Origin: Candidatus Cloacimonadota bacterium | Lineage (GTDB): Bacteria; Cloacimonadota; Cloacimonadia; Cloacimonadales; Cloacimonadaceae | NCBI GenBank assembly: GCA_028681035.1 | Contig: JAQUJJ010000079.1 | Coordinates: 1 to 16,802 of the forward strand | Direction of reading: 5' to 3' | Length of the DNA stretch: 16,802 nt | Part shown: positions 16,762-16,802 of the stretch, piece by piece | Layout: the number at the start of each line of letters is the position of its first letter | Position numbering within the stretch: position 1 is the stretch's first letter | Program-made: the position numbers and the translations under genes | The notes under the pieces: model-generated | Told to the model about the DNA's origin: nothing | Seen by the model: only the letters and a program-made list of their open reading frames with translations | Databases searched by the model: none

Positions 16762-16802
16762 AGCCTTAATCAAGCGTTAATAATTAACGCTTGATTAAGG
16801 CT
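16762..16802. repeat. Perfect 19-bp inverted repeat at the window edge
   Basis: The left arm AGCCTTAATCAAGCGTTAA (16762-16780) and the right arm (16784-16802) are exact reverse complements around TAA. The right arm reaches the last base of the window, so the repeat may be longer. There is no following T-run on the plus strand inside the window. It could be a bidirectional terminator, an operator, or the end of a small mobile element. Confidence 0.9.

Larger units (their letters stand above)
16340..16802. other. Upstream non-coding region of the cas operon
   Basis: I recognise no gene in these 463 bp. The part next to cas6 holds the ribosome binding site and the candidate promoter. Positions 16463-16684 form a 74-codon minus-strand frame without a stop and without a convincing start. 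It reads in part AHLDAARLQDAHTPQSPTGM and ITNRPLSCFYKIW. Within it, 16556-16586 can fold as CTCAT-ACTC-TGCG-GAGT-ATGAG with a one-sided bulge. The stretch may be a gene remnant or a dispersed intergenic repeat. A perfect 19-bp inverted repeat closes the window at 16762-16802. Confidence 0.6.

Noticed and set aside
16642..16794. 50-aa plus-strand frame MPEYNWSKMSLSP... with GAGGTGAT upstream
   Set aside because: The Shine-Dalgarno is distant, the product is a short hydrophobic stretch with no likeness to any family, and its stop lies inside the 19-bp inverted repeat. It may be chance.
1..16802. Self-targeting spacers against the cas genes or leader
   Set aside because: I saw no spacer recurring outside the array, but a full comparison needs a computed search.
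7759..16802. tracrRNA, second array, toxin-antitoxin or accessory defence gene
   Set aside because: No repeat copy lies outside the array, and every coding stretch is accounted for by core cas genes.

Overview
The window is one complete-looking type I-B CRISPR-Cas locus, all reading on the minus strand. From right to left it holds a non-coding upstream region (16340-16802), an unbroken cas operon (cas6, cas8b, cas7, cas5, cas3, cas1, cas2, cas4; 16339 down to 7940), a leader of about 180 bp (7759-7939), and a very long repeat-spacer array (7758 down past position 1, so its old end lies outside the window).

The organism is a bacterium: the genes have clear AGGAGG-type ribosome binding sites and the operon has the bacterial I-B layout. 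The Cas6 (Cas6b-like) and Cas8b (Csh1/TM1802-like) variants and the moderate base composition would suit an anaerobic lineage near the Bacteroidota/Cloacimonadota. That placement is a guess, because no rRNA, tRNA or housekeeping gene is present.

How it works: Cas1, Cas2 and Cas4 would select and insert new spacers at the leader end near 7758. The array is transcribed leftwards from the leader, and Cas6 cuts each repeat to leave a 5' handle ending GTTGAAAC. Cas8b, Cas7 and Cas5 form Cascade on the crRNA, and Cas3 (HD nuclease plus helicase) destroys the target. Every core gene is intact with its catalytic residues visible, and most junctions overlap or nearly touch, so the system looks functional.

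The array has 104 full 38-nt repeats in the window, identical as far as I can read by eye, and 103 complete intervals. All are 34-39 nt except one of 110 nt. That interval (6352-6461) carries a ghost repeat start, an internal 39-nt duplication at exactly one repeat-plus-spacer period, and a readable foreign gene junction with stop codon, Shine-Dalgarno and new start codon.

Several sets of spacers are diverged versions of the same protospacer and differ mainly at third codon positions. The array therefore records repeated encounters with related, evolving elements. In most comparable sets the copies line up at the crRNA 5' (PAM-side) end and vary at the other end. I found no second defence system or cargo gene; the novelty is in the array.
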